From positions 62,001 through 126,000 of the forward strand of contig NZ_PVZF01000006.1 of the NCBI RefSeq assembly GCF_003002055.1: DNA of 64,000 nucleotides. The letters run 5' to 3'. The DNA is from Kineococcus rhizosphaerae. GTDB taxonomy: Bacteria; Actinomycetota; Actinomycetes; Actinomycetales; Kineococcaceae. Below the pieces are notes generated by a model, which saw nothing but the letters and a program-made list of their open reading frames with translations, was not told the origin of the DNA and did no database searches. Below are positions 33,807-41,857 of this stretch, in pieces (position 1 is the first letter of the stretch; each line of letters begins with the position of its first letter). A program made the translations under genes and the position numbers.

Positions 33807-35081
33807 TCAGCGGCCCCGCGCGGGGGACTCGCGCCGCACCCGCCCCAGCGCCTCGACGAGCAGGGGCTGCAGGTCGTGGCGCGAGGGGTCGGCCACCGCG
33901 AGCGCCGCGAGGTCGCGCAGCTTCACGTTGCGGTCCATCGAGAGCCGGCTGAGCGCGGCGAAGGCCTCCTCGACGCTGCACTGCAGCCAGCCGGCGATGA
34001 GGCCCTTGGTCTGCTCGATCGTGGCGCGCGAGCTCATGGCCACCTTGAGGTTCTCGGCCGTGGACCGCAGCTCGTCGATGCGCTGCAGGTCGTGCAGGAC
34101 GGCCGCGGCGGCCTCGGCGAACACCAGAGCCCGGTCGACCTGGACGTCGGCCCCGAAGACGTCGGCGTCGCGGCCGTAGACGGTCAGGACCCCGCGGGCA
34201 CCGTCCTGGCCGCGGATCGGCACCGCCACCGCGCTGGCGGCGGGCAGTTCCCCGGCGAGGGCGGCCAGGTCGGGCCAGCGGGGGTCGGAGGTGAGGTCGT
34301 GGGCCACGACGGGGGCGTCACCACCGCGGGCGTCGACGGACGGTCCCTGGCGCGTGCGCCACTGCGCGCCGTCCATGCGCTGGGCCTGCTCGGAGTCGGC
34401 GGCGAGCTCGTCGGGGTCGGCGGGGTCGCCCAGGACGACGCTGGTCCAGGAGGCGCCCACGACGGCGGTGGTGGCCAGGACGGCGATCCGGGTCAGCAGG
34501 TCGTGCAGGGAGCGGTCGCCGATCCCGAGGGCCGTCAGGCCCGAGACGGCCCGCAGGGCGGCCGCGTCGGCGGCCCGCTCGTCGGGGGTGCCGGCCCCGG
34601 GCTGGGTGGCGAAGACCCAGGTGAGGCTAGTGCGGCCGTCGGGGTGGCGCCCACCGGCGGTGAGCACGACACGGACCTCGCGCACGGGACCGGTGCGGGG
34701 GGTCAGGACCAGGACGCCCTCCGCGTGACCCGTGGTGGCGGCCCGGGAGACGAGGTCGCGCGCCGCGCCGCGCCCGTCGGGGTGGACGAAGGCCTGGACG
34801 GGTTTGCGCGACAGCCGTCCCACGGCGATGCCGAACAGCGTCCCCGCCGCCTGGTTGGCCTCCACGACGCTGCCGGCGGCGTCGGTGACGACCACGGGCA
34901 CCGGGACGCTGCGGGCGATGGCGCTCACCGTGTGCCTGGCGTCGAGCTCACGGGCGACGAGGTCGTCGATCTGGCGCTGCTGGGCGGCCAGCTCGTCGTC
35001 GGCGACGGCGAGCTCCTGGGACACGACGGTGAGGCGCAGGAGGAGTTCATCGTCGGACGTGCTGGTCCGGTCCCCGGACAT
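33807..35081 (-). CDS. PAS-GAF-ANTAR regulator
   Basis: 424 residues: N-terminal coiled coil (VVSQELAVADDELAAQQRQIDDLVARELDARHTVS), PAS domain (VPVPVVVTDAAGSVVEANQAAGTLFGI), GAF domain (TALGIGDRSLHDLLTRIAVLATTAVVGASWTSVVLG), and a C-terminal ANTAR domain (LRSTAENLKVAMSSRATIEQTKGLIAGWLQCSVEEAFAALSRLSMDRNVKLRDLAALA). ANTAR domains bind paired hairpins in mRNA leaders to prevent termination. No partner histidine kinase is adjacent. First of four ANTAR genes in this block. Confidence 0.9.
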   Translation of the reverse strand: MSGDRTSTSDDELLLRLTVVSQELAVADDELAAQQRQIDDLVARELDARHTVSAIARSVPVPVVVTDAAGSVVEANQAAGTLFGIAVGRLSRKPVQAFVHPDGRGAARDLVSRAATTGHAEGVLVLTPRTGPVREVRVVLTAGGRHPDGRTSLTWVFATQPGAGTPDERAADAAALRAVSGLTALGIGDRSLHDLLTRIAVLATTAVVGASWTSVVLGDPADPDELAADSEQAQRMDGAQWRTRQGPSVDARGGDAPVVAHDLTSDPRWPDLAALAGELPAASAVAVPIRGQDGARGVLTVYGRDADVFGADVQVDRALVFAEAAAAVLHDLQRIDELRSTAENLKVAMSSRATIEQTKGLIAGWLQCSVEEAFAALSRLSMDRNVKLRDLAALAVADPSRHDLQPLLVEALGRVRRESPARGR

Positions 35082-35162
35082 CGAGAGCCCCTTGCGGTCG
35101 TGACACCGTGGGTTCGATGGTCACCGCATCCTGCCGACGGTGAGCGCGGTCGGCAACTCCGT

Positions 35163-35873
35163 TCAGCCGCGCCGGCGGAGCCGGCCACCGGCGGCGAGGA
35201 CGCGCAGCGCCGCCAGCACCTCCGGCGACAGCCCGGTACCGTGCGAGGCGCCGTCAGCCAGGTTCGCGGCCAGGACCCGGACCTTGACGTTGAGGTGCTG
35301 CGACAGCGTGCTCAGGCTCCGCCAGGCGGTGTCGGCGTCGCAGCCGACGGCGTGCATGACGATGCCGACGGCGTGCTCGATGGGGGGCCGGTTCTCCAGG
35401 GCGGTGCGCAGCTGACGGGTCTCCTCCTCCAGGGCCTGCACCCGGGCGCCGGCCTCACCGCACGCGCGCCGCGAGGTCACGAACCGCTCCTGGACCTCCT
35501 GGGCCAGCTGTTCGGAACGGGCCACGACGACGCGGGCGCGCTCGACGGCGTCGCGGCTGCGCTCCCCCGCCGTCCGGGCGCGCAGCCGGGCCACGGCGAG
35601 GTCCTCGGCCAGGGACCGCACCCCGTCGCCGACGGGGGCGTGCTGGTCGGGATCGGCCCGGGCGAGCAGGTCGGCGACCGGCTCGGGCTGCACCCAGCCG
35701 AGGTCGAGCAGCGCCCCCAGGGCCTCGATCGCGTCCGCGACGCGGTCCAGGACGCCCTCGTCGTCGGCTCCGTCGCCGGGAACGCTGCGCTCACCGAACG
35801 CCCTGCGCAGGCGTTCCCCCAGCGCTGGCTCGTCCACGTCCTGCTCCTCGATCAGGTCGGCGGGTTCGGGCAC
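35163..35873 (-). CDS. ANTAR-domain protein with coiled-coil N-terminus
   Basis: 236 residues from the GTG at 35873, with AGGAGG 6 nt upstream; the frame is open further but overlaps the next gene. N-terminal half helical (ALLDLGWVQPEPVADLLARADPD, RSLAEDLAVARLRARTAGERSRDAVERARVVVARSEQLAQEVQERFVTSRRACGEAGARVQALEEETRQL). The C-terminal ANTAR domain is ALENRPPIEHAVGIVMHAVGCDADTAWRSLSTLSQHLNVKVRVLAANLA. No GAF domain. Likely a constitutive or partner-controlled RNA-binding antiterminator. Confidence 0.85.
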   Translation of the reverse strand: MPEPADLIEEQDVDEPALGERLRRAFGERSVPGDGADDEGVLDRVADAIEALGALLDLGWVQPEPVADLLARADPDQHAPVGDGVRSLAEDLAVARLRARTAGERSRDAVERARVVVARSEQLAQEVQERFVTSRRACGEAGARVQALEEETRQLRTALENRPPIEHAVGIVMHAVGCDADTAWRSLSTLSQHLNVKVRVLAANLADGASHGTGLSPEVLAALRVLAAGGRLRRRG

Positions 35874-35941
35874 GTCGTCCCTCCTCGGTCTCGGGCCCCT
35901 CTCGACAGGTACACCCCGCCTGCGCGGGCTGCAGCCCGACG

Positions 35942-36697
35942 TCACCGGCGGGCCCCGTCCCCGACGGGCTCGGCGCCCGGCTCGGTGTCGGGGACCGTTC
36001 CGGCGACCGCGGCCGCCACGAGGTCCTGCGCGACGTGGCGCAGCTTGCGGTTGCTGTGCTGGGAGAGGGAGGCCAGGCGCGCGAAGGCGTCGTCGGGGCT
36101 GATGGCGTGCCGGGCGACGAGGACGCCCTTGGCCTGCTCGATGACGGCACGCGACTGCATGGCGATCTGGAGGTTCTCGGCACGCTCGCCGGCCTCGGCG
36201 AGGGCGGCGGCGTTGCCGAGGGCGACGGCCGCGTACTGGGCGAACAGCTCCAGCGCGCGCTGGGCCTGCGCCGAGACGGGCGGCGCTCCGGCGGCGGCGA
36301 GGTGGTAGGCGTTGATCGCGCCCTGGCAGCGCCCGGGGTCGGGCAGCCCGACGGCGACGACGCTGCGCACCCCGCGCCGGGCGGCGGCCACGGAGAAGTC
36401 CGGGAAGGCGTCGTCGTGGCCGGTGTCGTCGAGGCGGACCGTGCCGCCCGCCTGGGCGGCCGCGACGCACGGCCCGTACCCGAGGCTGTACTGCCGTTCG
36501 TCCAGGTCGGCCGCCAGGTCACCGTGGAACACGACGGTGCGCGGGGTCCCCTTGCGCAGCAGCGTGATCGAGACGTCGTCGACGCCGTCGACGCACTCCA
36601 CGGCCAGGTCGGCCACGCGGCGCAGGACGGCGGACAGCGGCTGGTCGAGCAGGAGGCGCCCCAGCTCGAGGAAGGCGGCCTCGAGGGCCAGCGGCAT
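35942..36697 (-). CDS. GAF-ANTAR antiterminator
   Basis: 251 residues. The GAF domain spans about residues 15-170 (ALEAAFLELGRLLLDQPLSAVLRRVADLAVECVDGVDDVSITLL, YSLGYGPCVAAAQAGGTVRLDD, GVRSVVAVGLPDPGRCQGAINAY). The ANTAR domain is AGERAENLQIAMQSRAVIEQAKGVLVARHAISPDDAFARLASLSQHSNRKLRHVAQDLV. Same architecture as the gene at 37659. The GAF domain should sense a small ligand or redox signal; not determinable. ATG at 36697 with GGGAGGAAC upstream. Confidence 0.9.
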   Translation of the reverse strand: MPLALEAAFLELGRLLLDQPLSAVLRRVADLAVECVDGVDDVSITLLRKGTPRTVVFHGDLAADLDERQYSLGYGPCVAAAQAGGTVRLDDTGHDDAFPDFSVAAARRGVRSVVAVGLPDPGRCQGAINAYHLAAAGAPPVSAQAQRALELFAQYAAVALGNAAALAEAGERAENLQIAMQSRAVIEQAKGVLVARHAISPDDAFARLASLSQHSNRKLRHVAQDLVAAAVAGTVPDTEPGAEPVGDGARR

Positions 36698-36825
36698 CGG
36701 TGTTCCTCCCTGCCCGGTCCCGGCGGCGGCGCCGGGGGGCAGGGTGGGAGACGGGCATGGCCGGCCCTCCCACAGCCGTTTCCCCGTGGACGAGCCAGGA
36801 GTCGAGCGGACGTGCAGTGAGGCTG

Positions 36826-36838
36826 ACGGTTCAACCGT
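36826..36838. promoter_or_regulatory. 13-bp palindrome upstream of the GAF-ANTAR gene
   Basis: ACGGTTCAACCGT, perfect with one central base, 129 bp upstream of the GAF-ANTAR start and 48 bp past the stop of the small acidic protein gene (36886). Possible operator; no known consensus matched. Confidence 0.35.
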
Positions 36839-36885
36839 TCACCGAACGTACACGACCGGTGCCGACTCCTGGCACCGTGCCCGGG

Positions 36886-37041
36886 TCAGACCTTCGGGGG
36901 TTCGGCCCCGGACGCGGCGTCCGTGCCGTCGTCGTCGGCCTCGGCGGCCTCTTCGGCGAAGCCGGTGTCGTTGCCGTAGCCCTGTTCCAGGGGCTCCTCG
37001 GCCATCTCCTCGGTACCGGGTTCCTCGGCGGGGTTGGTCAT
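36886..37041 (-). CDS. Small acidic protein
   Basis: 51 residues from the ATG at 37041, preceded by AGAGGAAGCGCC. The composition is extreme: 17 Glu/Asp, one Lys, no Arg or Trp (MTNPAEEPGTEEMAEEPLEQ, then TGFAEEAAEADDDGTDAASGAEPPKV). Probably disordered and highly soluble, like small stress or hydration proteins. No family recognised. Lone gene between two regulatory genes on the same strand. Confidence 0.55.
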   Translation of the reverse strand: MTNPAEEPGTEEMAEEPLEQGYGNDTGFAEEAAEADDDGTDAASGAEPPKV

Positions 37042-37187
37042 GGCGCTTCCTCTCGGTCGGTCACCGGATCTCTGGACGGGCGGGACGACGGGCGGCCAGT
37101 GGGGGTTCGTGCCCCGGCCGACAGGTCGTCGTCCACGGCGGCGCGTCTGCCTGCCCCTGGCCGGTGCAGCGTGATCACGGTAGGCGC

Positions 37188-37556
37188 TCAGCCGGGGGCG
37201 TGCCCGTCGGGAGAGGCAGGCAGGTCCTCGGCCCACACCGCCCGCACGGCCCGCCGGACGAAGGCGCCGGTCCCCGTCAGCTCAAGACGGGTGCCGTAGG
37301 CGTCGGCCCGTCGCCGGGCCGCGAGGAGTTCGTCGATGCCCGTCTCGTCGCACGCGGTGACCTCGCGCAGGTCGACGACGACCTCGTGCCGTCGGCGGGC
37401 CGCGTCCTCGAGGGCGTCACCGAGCAGGGAGGCGGTGTCGGAGTCGAGCTCCCCGGCGAGCGAGAGCCGGCAACTGCCCGGGGTGTAGTCGATGTCGATG
37501 CGCAACGCGAACCGCCCGTCGTGCGGCGCGTCGTGGGTGGGGGGATCCGTGAGCAT
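37188..37556 (-). CDS. STAS-domain protein with Glu at the phosphosite
   Basis: 122 residues. STAS core: LSLAGELDSDTASLLGDALEDAARRRHEVVVDLREVTACDETGIDELLAARRRADAYGTRLELTG. The residue after the conserved Asp is Glu (CDETGI), where classical antagonists have the phosphorylated Ser; this may mimic the phosphorylated, inactive state. ATG at 37556 with GGAGCGCAG upstream. It lies 102 bp downstream of the GAF-ANTAR gene at 37659-38426. Confidence 0.85.
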   Translation of the reverse strand: MLTDPPTHDAPHDGRFALRIDIDYTPGSCRLSLAGELDSDTASLLGDALEDAARRRHEVVVDLREVTACDETGIDELLAARRRADAYGTRLELTGTGAFVRRAVRAVWAEDLPASPDGHAPG

Positions 37557-37658
37557 CTGCGCTCCTGGCGTGGACCGGTGGCGGCTGGATCCTCAACCGC
37601 CCGTCGCACGACCGTAGACCGCGGCCGCGAGCGGCGCCACCGGTCCACGGCCGCTCGC

Positions 37659-38426
37659 CTACCGGTCCAGGGAACCGGACCGGGTGAGCTGCTCGGCGAG
37701 GTGGTGGAGCTTGACGTTGCGGTCCTGGCTGATGCGGGCCAGCAGGGCGAACGCCTGGTCGGCGTCGAGCTTGAACCGTTCCATGAGGATGCCCTTGGCC
37801 TGCCCGATCACGTCGCGGTGGCTCAGCGCCGTGGTGAGGTCGTCGAACTTCTGCGCGGCCGCCAGCGCCACGGCGGCGTGCGCGGCGACCATCGACCCCA
37901 CGAGCTCGGACTCCCCGTCGAACGCGGCGGGCCGCGAGGACAAGAGATTCAGCCCACCCAGCGTGTTCTCGTGCACGAACAGCTGGAAGCACAGCATGCT
38001 GCGCACGCCCAGGTCGGCGGACTCCACGGCCAGGACCGGCCAGCGGGGGTCGTCGCGCAGGTCGTCGGTGCGCACCACGGCGTCGGCGAACATGGCGTCC
38101 AGGCACGGTCCTTCCCCGACCTCCTCCTGGAGCCGGTCGAAGGCCAGGGCGGTCTCGTCGGTGACGGCCGCGGACCACACCTGGCGCCGCCTGCGCACGA
38201 GGCTGATCGAGGCGTGCTCGACCCCGCCGATCAGGGCGGCGGCACTGGCGACGGCCTGCTGCACGACGTCGCGGGGCGCGGCCTCGGTCTGCAGCTCGCG
38301 GGCCAGACCCGCCAGGGCCGCGGCCAGGGGCACGTCGGAACCGGGGACGTCCGTGGTGAGCGGCTCGTCACGGACGACGCTGAGCCGCGAACTCGCGAGC
38401 CGCCTGTTCGCCTCGGATCGGGACAC
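37659..38426 (-). CDS. GAF-ANTAR antiterminator
   Basis: 255 residues. GAF domain at about 30-185 (AAALAGLARELQTEAAPRDVVQQAVASAAALIGGVEHASISLVRRRRQVWSAAVTDETA, QEEVGEGPCLDAMF, VRSMLCFQLFVHENTLGGLNLLSSRP). ANTAR domain ALSHRDVIGQAKGILMERFKLDADQAFALLARISQDRNVKLHHLAEQLTRSG. GTG start at 38426. The classic GIGQAKGI(L/V)ME motif is close to the EutV-like consensus. No mRNA target can be assigned from the window. Confidence 0.9.
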   Translation of the reverse strand: MSRSEANRRLASSRLSVVRDEPLTTDVPGSDVPLAAALAGLARELQTEAAPRDVVQQAVASAAALIGGVEHASISLVRRRRQVWSAAVTDETALAFDRLQEEVGEGPCLDAMFADAVVRTDDLRDDPRWPVLAVESADLGVRSMLCFQLFVHENTLGGLNLLSSRPAAFDGESELVGSMVAAHAAVALAAAQKFDDLTTALSHRDVIGQAKGILMERFKLDADQAFALLARISQDRNVKLHHLAEQLTRSGSLDR

Positions 38427-39071
38427 GGGTCCTCACTTCGCCGGGACGGCCGGCCGCTGCTTCGACCCGACGTCCCGCCCACCATAGCCCGCTCAGCCGG
38501 GCGCGGGCAGGGTGCTGCTCGGCGACCGCAGGTCCACGACGCCGGAACCGGGCAGGGAACCGCAGGGGGATCCGGGGAGAACCCGCGCCAGTGGTCACGA
38601 CGGTGCGCGACCTCGGGGTGCGGGCCGCGCGCGGCCCGTCGGTGGCCGGGTCGCCGTGCTGACCGCAGGCGCCCTCGTCGAACCGGGCGGCGCCGACGAC
38701 ACCGTCGTCGCCGAACCGCGCGAGTCCCCGCCCGGGCTCCCGGGCCGGCGCTGGGCAGTTCCCCGCAGGCGCCTCGGTGGTGCGGCGCAGGGCGTTGCTG
38801 CAGGCCGGGGTTCTGCGAGCGGCTGCGGCTGAGGGCGGGGGAGAACTCCCGGCCACCGGTCTCGCCGCCCGCGGGAGGGCGTCGTGCCCCCGCACTCCGA
38901 GGCCCGTTCCGTCGCGCTGGAGGAGTCCCAGCGCACGTCGAGGGCCGGGGACCACTCACGCTCACCGTTTCCGGTTGCCGAGCGTGAGGGCCGGTGTTGG
39001 AGTGGTGCACGTCGGGTGCAGCAGCGTTTCGCCCAGGCCGGTACCTCACGGACCCTGGAGGGGGAACGCGC
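38427..39071. other. 645-bp stretch without a recognisable gene
   Basis: Several ORFs are open on both strands, but none has a credible start, RBS or family match. Visible structure: a perfect 18-bp palindrome CGGGCCGCGCGCGGCCCG (38621-38638) and a hairpin CGACGAC/GTCGTCG with an ACC loop (38694-38710). The right end must hold the sigma-gene promoter; no GTTT-N15-GGGTA is visible there. Confidence 0.5.
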
Positions 39072-39818
39072 ATGCCCGACGTCCGCGAGCAGTTGATCCA
39101 CGACCACCTGGGCCTGGCCCGGGGGCTGGCCCTGCGCTACCGCCACCGCGGCATCCCCGACGAGGACCTCGAACAGGTCGCCCGGCTCGGGCTGGTCAAG
39201 GCCGCCGAGCGGTTCCGGCCCGAGGCCGGTCACGAGTTCGGCGCGTACGCGACGCCCACGATCACCGGTGAGCTGCGGCGCTGGTTCCGCGACCACGGCT
39301 GGTGCGTCCGGCCGCCGCGGCGCCTGCAGGAACTGCGGACGCGGATGATCCAGGAGACCACCACCGGGTTGAGCGAGCAGGAACTGGCCGCGCGCCTGGA
39401 CGCCACCGTCGCCGAACTGCGCGAGGCGCACCGGGCCACGCACGCCTACTCCGCGCTCTCCCTGGACGTCCCCCGCCACGACGTCGCCGGCGAGGACGAC
39501 ACCAGTGCCCACGTCGACGACCTGCTGTCGCTGCGGACGGCCGTGACCGGGCTCAGCGACCGTGAACGCCGCATCCTGCACCTGCGCTTCTACGACGAGG
39601 CGACGCAGTCCGAGATCGCCGCCGAGCTCGGCATCAGCCAGATGCAGGTGTCCCGCCTCCTCGCCGGCATCCTGGCGCGGTTGCGTGTCGAGCTCGGCGT
39701 TCACGTGCCCGTGCGGGACGTCACCAGCCCCGTCCGCCGCCGCAGCGCGCCCGACGGGGCCCCCGCGTGGTCGCGCACGCCGTCGAGCAGTTCCACCAGG
39801 ACGTCGCGCGCCGCGTGA
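39072..39818 (+). CDS. SigB/SigF/SigG-family RNA polymerase sigma factor
   Basis: 248 residues from the ATG at 39072 (GGAGGGGGAACGCGC upstream). Region 2: HDHLGLARGLALRYRHRGIPDEDLEQVARLGLVKAAERFRPEAGHEFGAYATPTITGELRRWFRDHGWCVRPPRRLQEL. Region 3 follows. Region 4: LSDRERRILHLRFYDEATQSEIAAELGISQMQVSRLLAGILARLR. Missing anti-sigma neighbour; STAS and HATPase genes lie elsewhere in the window. This type recognises GNTT-N15-GGGTA promoters, of which several are present here. The 3' 118 bp (a Ser/Arg/Pro-rich tail) overlap the convergent epimerase gene. Confidence 0.9.
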   Translation: MPDVREQLIHDHLGLARGLALRYRHRGIPDEDLEQVARLGLVKAAERFRPEAGHEFGAYATPTITGELRRWFRDHGWCVRPPRRLQELRTRMIQETTTGLSEQELAARLDATVAELREAHRATHAYSALSLDVPRHDVAGEDDTSAHVDDLLSLRTAVTGLSDRERRILHLRFYDEATQSEIAAELGISQMQVSRLLAGILARLRVELGVHVPVRDVTSPVRRRSAPDGAPAWSRTPSSSSTRTSRAA

Positions 39819-40744
39819 GCGGGCCGCCACCCCAGCACTTCGCGCGCCCGGGTGGTGTCCATCACGGGGACCCCGTACCCCAGGTCCAGCCACCCGGGCT
39901 GCACGGGGTGCAGGTGCGCGCGGTAGGTGAGGTCCGCGAGCGCTCGCACGAGCTTGCGGTCCACTCCGACGAACCGCGGGGAGTTCAGCGACAGCGCCAG
40001 GTCCCGGTTCGTCAGGAGCGGTTCGTCGGCGACGTTGAACGCCCCGCCGGGGACGCGCTCGAGGATGCGGGCCAGCGCGTCGGCCAGATCGTCGGCGTGC
40101 ACGACCTGGAACCGGAGGCGTTGCGGCAGCGGCAGGACGGGCAGCGGGACGCGCCGCAGGAGCCGCGTGGGGACGAGGGCACCCATGAAGTACCGGGCGA
40201 TCTCGCTGCCGGCGTCGCGCTGGAACACCAGGGCGGGTCGCACACGGGTCACGACGAGTTCGGGGTGCTCGGCGACGACCTCGTCGAGGTACGACTCGAC
40301 GGCGGCCTTCTCCCGGGAGTACTGCGAACTCTCGATGCCCGTCGCCGGCCAGTGCTCCTCGACCCGGCCGCCACCGAGCGGGTGGGTGGCGTACGCCCCG
40401 ACCGACGACAGGTGCACCAGGTGCGGGACCCCGGCCTGCAACGCGGCGCGGACCACGTTGCGGCTGCCGCCGACGTTCACCCGGGTCATCTCCTGCGGGT
40501 CGCGCGCCGGCTGGATGAGCCAGGCCGTATGCACGACGGCGTCGACCCCGCGGAACACCTCGGCGAGCCGTTCCACGGCGCCGGGGCCGGCGACGTCGAT
40601 CGACTCCCACTGCACGTCGGCGTAGACCCCCTCGAGGTCGGGCAGCCGCCGGCAGATCCCGACGACCTCCGTGCCCGTGCCCGCCAGCCGGCGCAGCAGC
40701 GCCGTCCCGACGTTGCCCGACGCCCCCGTGATCGCGACCCTCAT
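39701..40744 (-). CDS. NAD-dependent epimerase/dehydratase (extended SDR)
   Basis: 347 residues. N-terminal MRVAITGASGNVGTALLRRL nucleotide-binding motif, DAVVHTAWL, LSSVGAYATHPLGGGRVEE, and the catalytic YSREK tetrad. FQVVHADDLADALARIL follows in the substrate-binding half. Probably acts on a nucleotide sugar or a similar lipid-linked metabolite; not determinable. A perfect SigB-type promoter lies 82 bp upstream of the start. Overlaps the sigma gene tail by 118 bp. Confidence 0.87.
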   Translation of the reverse strand: MRVAITGASGNVGTALLRRLAGTGTEVVGICRRLPDLEGVYADVQWESIDVAGPGAVERLAEVFRGVDAVVHTAWLIQPARDPQEMTRVNVGGSRNVVRAALQAGVPHLVHLSSVGAYATHPLGGGRVEEHWPATGIESSQYSREKAAVESYLDEVVAEHPELVVTRVRPALVFQRDAGSEIARYFMGALVPTRLLRRVPLPVLPLPQRLRFQVVHADDLADALARILERVPGGAFNVADEPLLTNRDLALSLNSPRFVGVDRKLVRALADLTYRAHLHPVQPGWLDLGYGVPVMDTTRAREVLGWRPAHAARDVLVELLDGVRDHAGAPSGALRRRTGLVTSRTGT

Positions 40745-40826
40745 CCGTGCACCCTCTCGTCCCGCTCCCGTGCGCCCTGCGGTCGCGGCGGGTACGCACC
40801 CGTCGGCCCGGGCCGTCCCACGTCCC

Positions 40827-40851
40827 CTACCCCGCCCGGGCCGGGCGAAAC
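40827..40851 (-). promoter_or_regulatory. SigB/SigF-type promoter of the epimerase gene
   Basis: On the minus strand GTTT (40851-40848), 15-bp spacer, GGGTAG (40832-40827): a perfect match to the SigB/SigF consensus. The mRNA would have a 5' leader of about 75 nt before the ATG at 40744. Confidence 0.65.
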
Positions 40852-40929
40852 CCGCGCTGAGGGGCTGACCGTCGTCGCTCCGGCGGGTTTCGGCGCGCGC
40901 GGTGCCCCGGGGCGGCGTAGCACGGACCC

Positions 40930-41814
40930 ATGCCCCTGCTGAGTTCGCTCTTCGACGCCCCCTCGCGCTGGACGGCGCTGGACCCCGTCGCCGCGCGCGC
41001 CAAGGACGTGGCCGACCGCCTCCTGCCCGGCGGGAGCGTCCGCGCCCTGCTGCACGGCCGTCCCGCGGGCCACCCCGCGCACCCGGCGCTGGCCCAGCTG
41101 CCGATCGGCACGTCCGTCTCGGCGCTGCTGCTGGACGCGGTCGCGACCGTGACCCCCGGCGGCGCGGCCCTTGAGGCGCCCGCGCGCGGGCTGGCGGCCG
41201 TCAGCGTCGCCGCCGTCGCTCCGACGGCGCTGGCCGGCTGGGCCGACTACGTCGACCTGCACCCCGACCAGCAGCGCACCGCGATCGTGCACGCGGCCGG
41301 CAACGCGCTGGCCGCCGCGCTGTGGACGGCGTCCCTGTTCTCCCGCCGGCACGGCCGGCTGCTGCGGACGGCGGGCACGTCCGTGGCGGGGGCGGCCGGG
41401 GCGCTCGGCGGGCACCTGGCCTACCGCTGGGCCGCGGGCCCGAACCACGCCGAGCACCTCGTGCACCTGGCCGGGGACGGCAAGGAGTTCAGCGACCTCG
41501 GACCCCTCGACGACCTGCCCGAGGGCCGCCCCGCGCTGCGCCGCATCGGCGACGCGCCGCTGTGCGTCCTGCGCCGGGGCGGGCAGGTGCTGGCGCTGAC
41601 GGACACCTGCACCCACCTGGGCGCCGCCCTGCACGAGGGCGAGGTGAAGGGGACGGGTGCGGCCACGACCATCACGTGCCCCTGGCACGGCAGCGAGTTC
41701 CGCTTCGCCGACGGCGACGTGCTCGACGGCCCGGCCACGGCCCCGCAGCCCACGGTCGAGACGAAGGTCGCCGACGGCCGCGTCCTGGCCCGCGTCGTGG
41801 GGCCGCCGCTGTGA
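40930..41814 (+). CDS. Rieske 2Fe-2S protein with DUF2231 membrane domain
   Basis: 294 residues. The N-terminal half (AHPALAQLPIGTSVSALLLDAVATV, AAVSVAAVAPTALAGWADYVDLHPDQQRTAIVHAAGNALAAALWTASLFSRR) holds several hydrophobic segments of the DUF2231 type, with His that could bind haem or Cu. The C-terminal Rieske domain has the cluster motifs TCTHLGAALHEG and CPWHGSEFRFADGDVLDGPATAPQP. Likely a membrane electron-transfer protein. ATG at 40930. A GCGTAG element 9 nt before the ATG resembles the SigB -10 but has no -35. 43 bp upstream of the alcohol dehydrogenase gene. Confidence 0.9.
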   Translation: MPLLSSLFDAPSRWTALDPVAARAKDVADRLLPGGSVRALLHGRPAGHPAHPALAQLPIGTSVSALLLDAVATVTPGGAALEAPARGLAAVSVAAVAPTALAGWADYVDLHPDQQRTAIVHAAGNALAAALWTASLFSRRHGRLLRTAGTSVAGAAGALGGHLAYRWAAGPNHAEHLVHLAGDGKEFSDLGPLDDLPEGRPALRRIGDAPLCVLRRGGQVLALTDTCTHLGAALHEGEVKGTGAATTITCPWHGSEFRFADGDVLDGPATAPQPTVETKVADGRVLARVVGPPL

Positions 41815-41823
41815 GCGGGACCC

Positions 41824-41848
41824 GTTTCCCGCGGCCGGGCACGGGTAG
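41824..41848 (+). promoter_or_regulatory. SigB/SigF-type promoter of the dehydrogenase gene
   Basis: GTTT (41824-41827), 15-bp spacer, GGGTAG (41843-41848), 9 nt to the GTG at 41858. A perfect consensus. Alternatively, AGGAGG overlapping the -10 element could be a Shine-Dalgarno of a longer transcript. Confidence 0.65.
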
Positions 41849-41857
41849 GAGGAACGT

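Noticed and set aside
38512-38832. Plus-strand ORF in the 645-bp gap
   Set aside because: Composition is typical of frame shadows (Arg/Gly/Pro-rich), with no RBS and no known motif.
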